From assembly GCA_017513865.1 (NCBI GenBank), contig JAFWMN010000008.1:62001-126000 (forward strand): DNA of 64,000 nucleotides, in the 5' to 3' direction. Below the pieces are notes generated by a model. That model saw only the letters and a list, made by a program, of their open reading frames with translations, was not told the DNA's origin and did not search any database. The translations under genes and the position numbers were made by a program. The number at the start of each line of letters is the position of its first letter. The first letter of the stretch is position 1. This document shows, in pieces, positions 63,569-64,000 of the stretch. Origin of the DNA: Bacilli bacterium. Lineage in GTDB: Bacteria; Bacillota_I; Bacilli_A; RF39; UBA660.

Positions 63569-64000
63569 ATGACTTTATTTAGTAATTTATATAATTATAG
63601 AGAATTTTTAAAGACATCTATTCTTAAAGATTTTAGAGGTAAATATAAAAAATCTTTTTTAGGGATACTTTGGAGTTTTTTAAATCCTTTATTTCAGCTT
63701 TTAATTTATTCTTTAGTTTTTCCACATATAATGGGTAATAAAATTGAAAATTATACGGTATATTTGATTGTTGGTCTTATGCCTTGGACTTTTTTTAATA
63801 ATACTATTATTCAAAGTGCGGCTTGTATTGTGACCAATGGTGGGATTATTAAAAAAGTATTTTTTCCTAGGGAAATTCTTCCAATATCAACTTTGACAAG
63901 TAATTTAATTAATTTTTTAATAACACAAATTATTGTTTTATTAGCATTAATTTTTAGTGGTATTGGTATTGCAAAAACGATAGTTCTTTTTCCATTAATT
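63569..64000 (+). CDS. polysaccharide ABC exporter permease (partial, runs off the end)
   Basis: The frame starts MTLFSNLYNYREFLKTSI and is open for 144 codons to the window edge. KDFRGKYKKSFLGILWSFLNPLFQLLIYSLVF is the hallmark of Wzm/TagG-type ABC-2 permeases, with three or four membrane helices so far. It pairs with the upstream ATPase to export a lipid-linked, probably rhamnose-containing, polysaccharide. GGTGAT is five bases before the ATG. Confidence 0.93.
   Translation, partial: MTLFSNLYNYREFLKTSILKDFRGKYKKSFLGILWSFLNPLFQLLIYSLVFPHIMGNKIENYTVYLIVGLMPWTFFNNTIIQSAACIVTNGGIIKKVFFPREILPISTLTSNLINFLITQIIVLLALIFSGIGIAKTIVLFPLI

Overview
The window is a low-GC chromosomal segment (mostly A/T, standard code: TGA is used as a stop, for example at the ends of Rel and of the YitT gene) from a Gram-positive bacterium. 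Gene content and order match class Bacilli: rplU-prp-rpmA, nusB-xseA-xseB, lexA / SOS peptide / yneF, tgt-yrzE-spoVB-comN-rel-dtd, spoIIGA-sigE-sigG-ylmC, recD2 plus a YrzQ-like peptide, hisS near a 6S-like RNA, rnhC-cvpA, and lspA-rluD all have counterparts in Bacillus subtilis. The very low GC, the compact genome, the rubrerythrin and the many surface repeat proteins suggest an anaerobic gut-associated Bacilli/Erysipelotrichia-like lineage close to the Mollicutes. That placement is inference. I see no phage, insertion sequence, CRISPR array or conjugative gene.

Layout. 1-4.1 kb: ribosomal protein operon behind an L21 leader, an orphan Flp-like pilin, NusB and exonuclease VII. 4.1-6.6 kb: a type IV-like pseudopilin with an Ig-like partner, then LexA diverging from a 45-residue membrane peptide whose promoter spacer is a LexA box, then YneF. 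6.6-14.7 kb: Tgt, YrzE-like protein, a TasA-like surface protein, SpoVB flippase, ComN, bifunctional Rel, Dtd and an AI-2E family permease. 14.7-19.4 kb: sporulation control (SpoIIGA, pro-sigma-E, sigma-G, YlmC) with YitT and unknown genes. 19.4-26.4 kb: glycolipid-type glycosyltransferase, a degenerate ApbE-like protein, a coiled-coil membrane protein, MtaB, RecD2 and a YrzQ-like peptide. 26.4-34.4 kb: Fhs, tRNA-Met, an acyl-CoA-ligase-like enzyme followed by a hybrid histidine kinase that lacks its phosphoacceptor histidine, then MurD. 34.4-37.2 kb: two cell-wall proteins (LPKTG with 60-nt repeats; a thioester-domain protein with a VPATA-type anchor). 37.2-45.5 kb: HisRS, a small ClpX-like ATPase, tRNA-Gln(CTG), a 6S-like RNA, RNase HIII, CvpA, LspA, RluD-type synthase, rhomboid and a CDP-alcohol phosphatidyltransferase. 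45.5-54 kb: a large glucosaminidase, a TasA-like protein, a kinase-less PASTA protein, an OpgB-like phosphoglycerol transferase and rubrerythrin. 54-64 kb: the dTDP-L-rhamnose operon, a lysozyme with nine ChW repeats, two glycosyltransferases and the ATPase and truncated permease of a polysaccharide ABC exporter.

Taken together, most accessory genes serve the envelope: precursors (MurD, rhamnose), lipids and glycolipids (GT4, CDP-alcohol transferase, OpgB-like enzyme), polymer export (SpoVB, ABC exporter), wall hydrolases (GH73-type, GH25) and displayed proteins (LPXTG, thioester, TasA-like, pilin-like, PASTA).

The most unusual items are the LexA-boxed short membrane peptide, the acyl-ligase/pseudo-kinase pair, the kinase-less six-PASTA membrane protein, the degenerate ApbE-like protein and the triplicated ChW lysozyme. 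Two signals recur across the window: ribosome binding sites of the GGTGAT type very close to the start codon, and extended -10 promoters of the form TTTGATATAAT.
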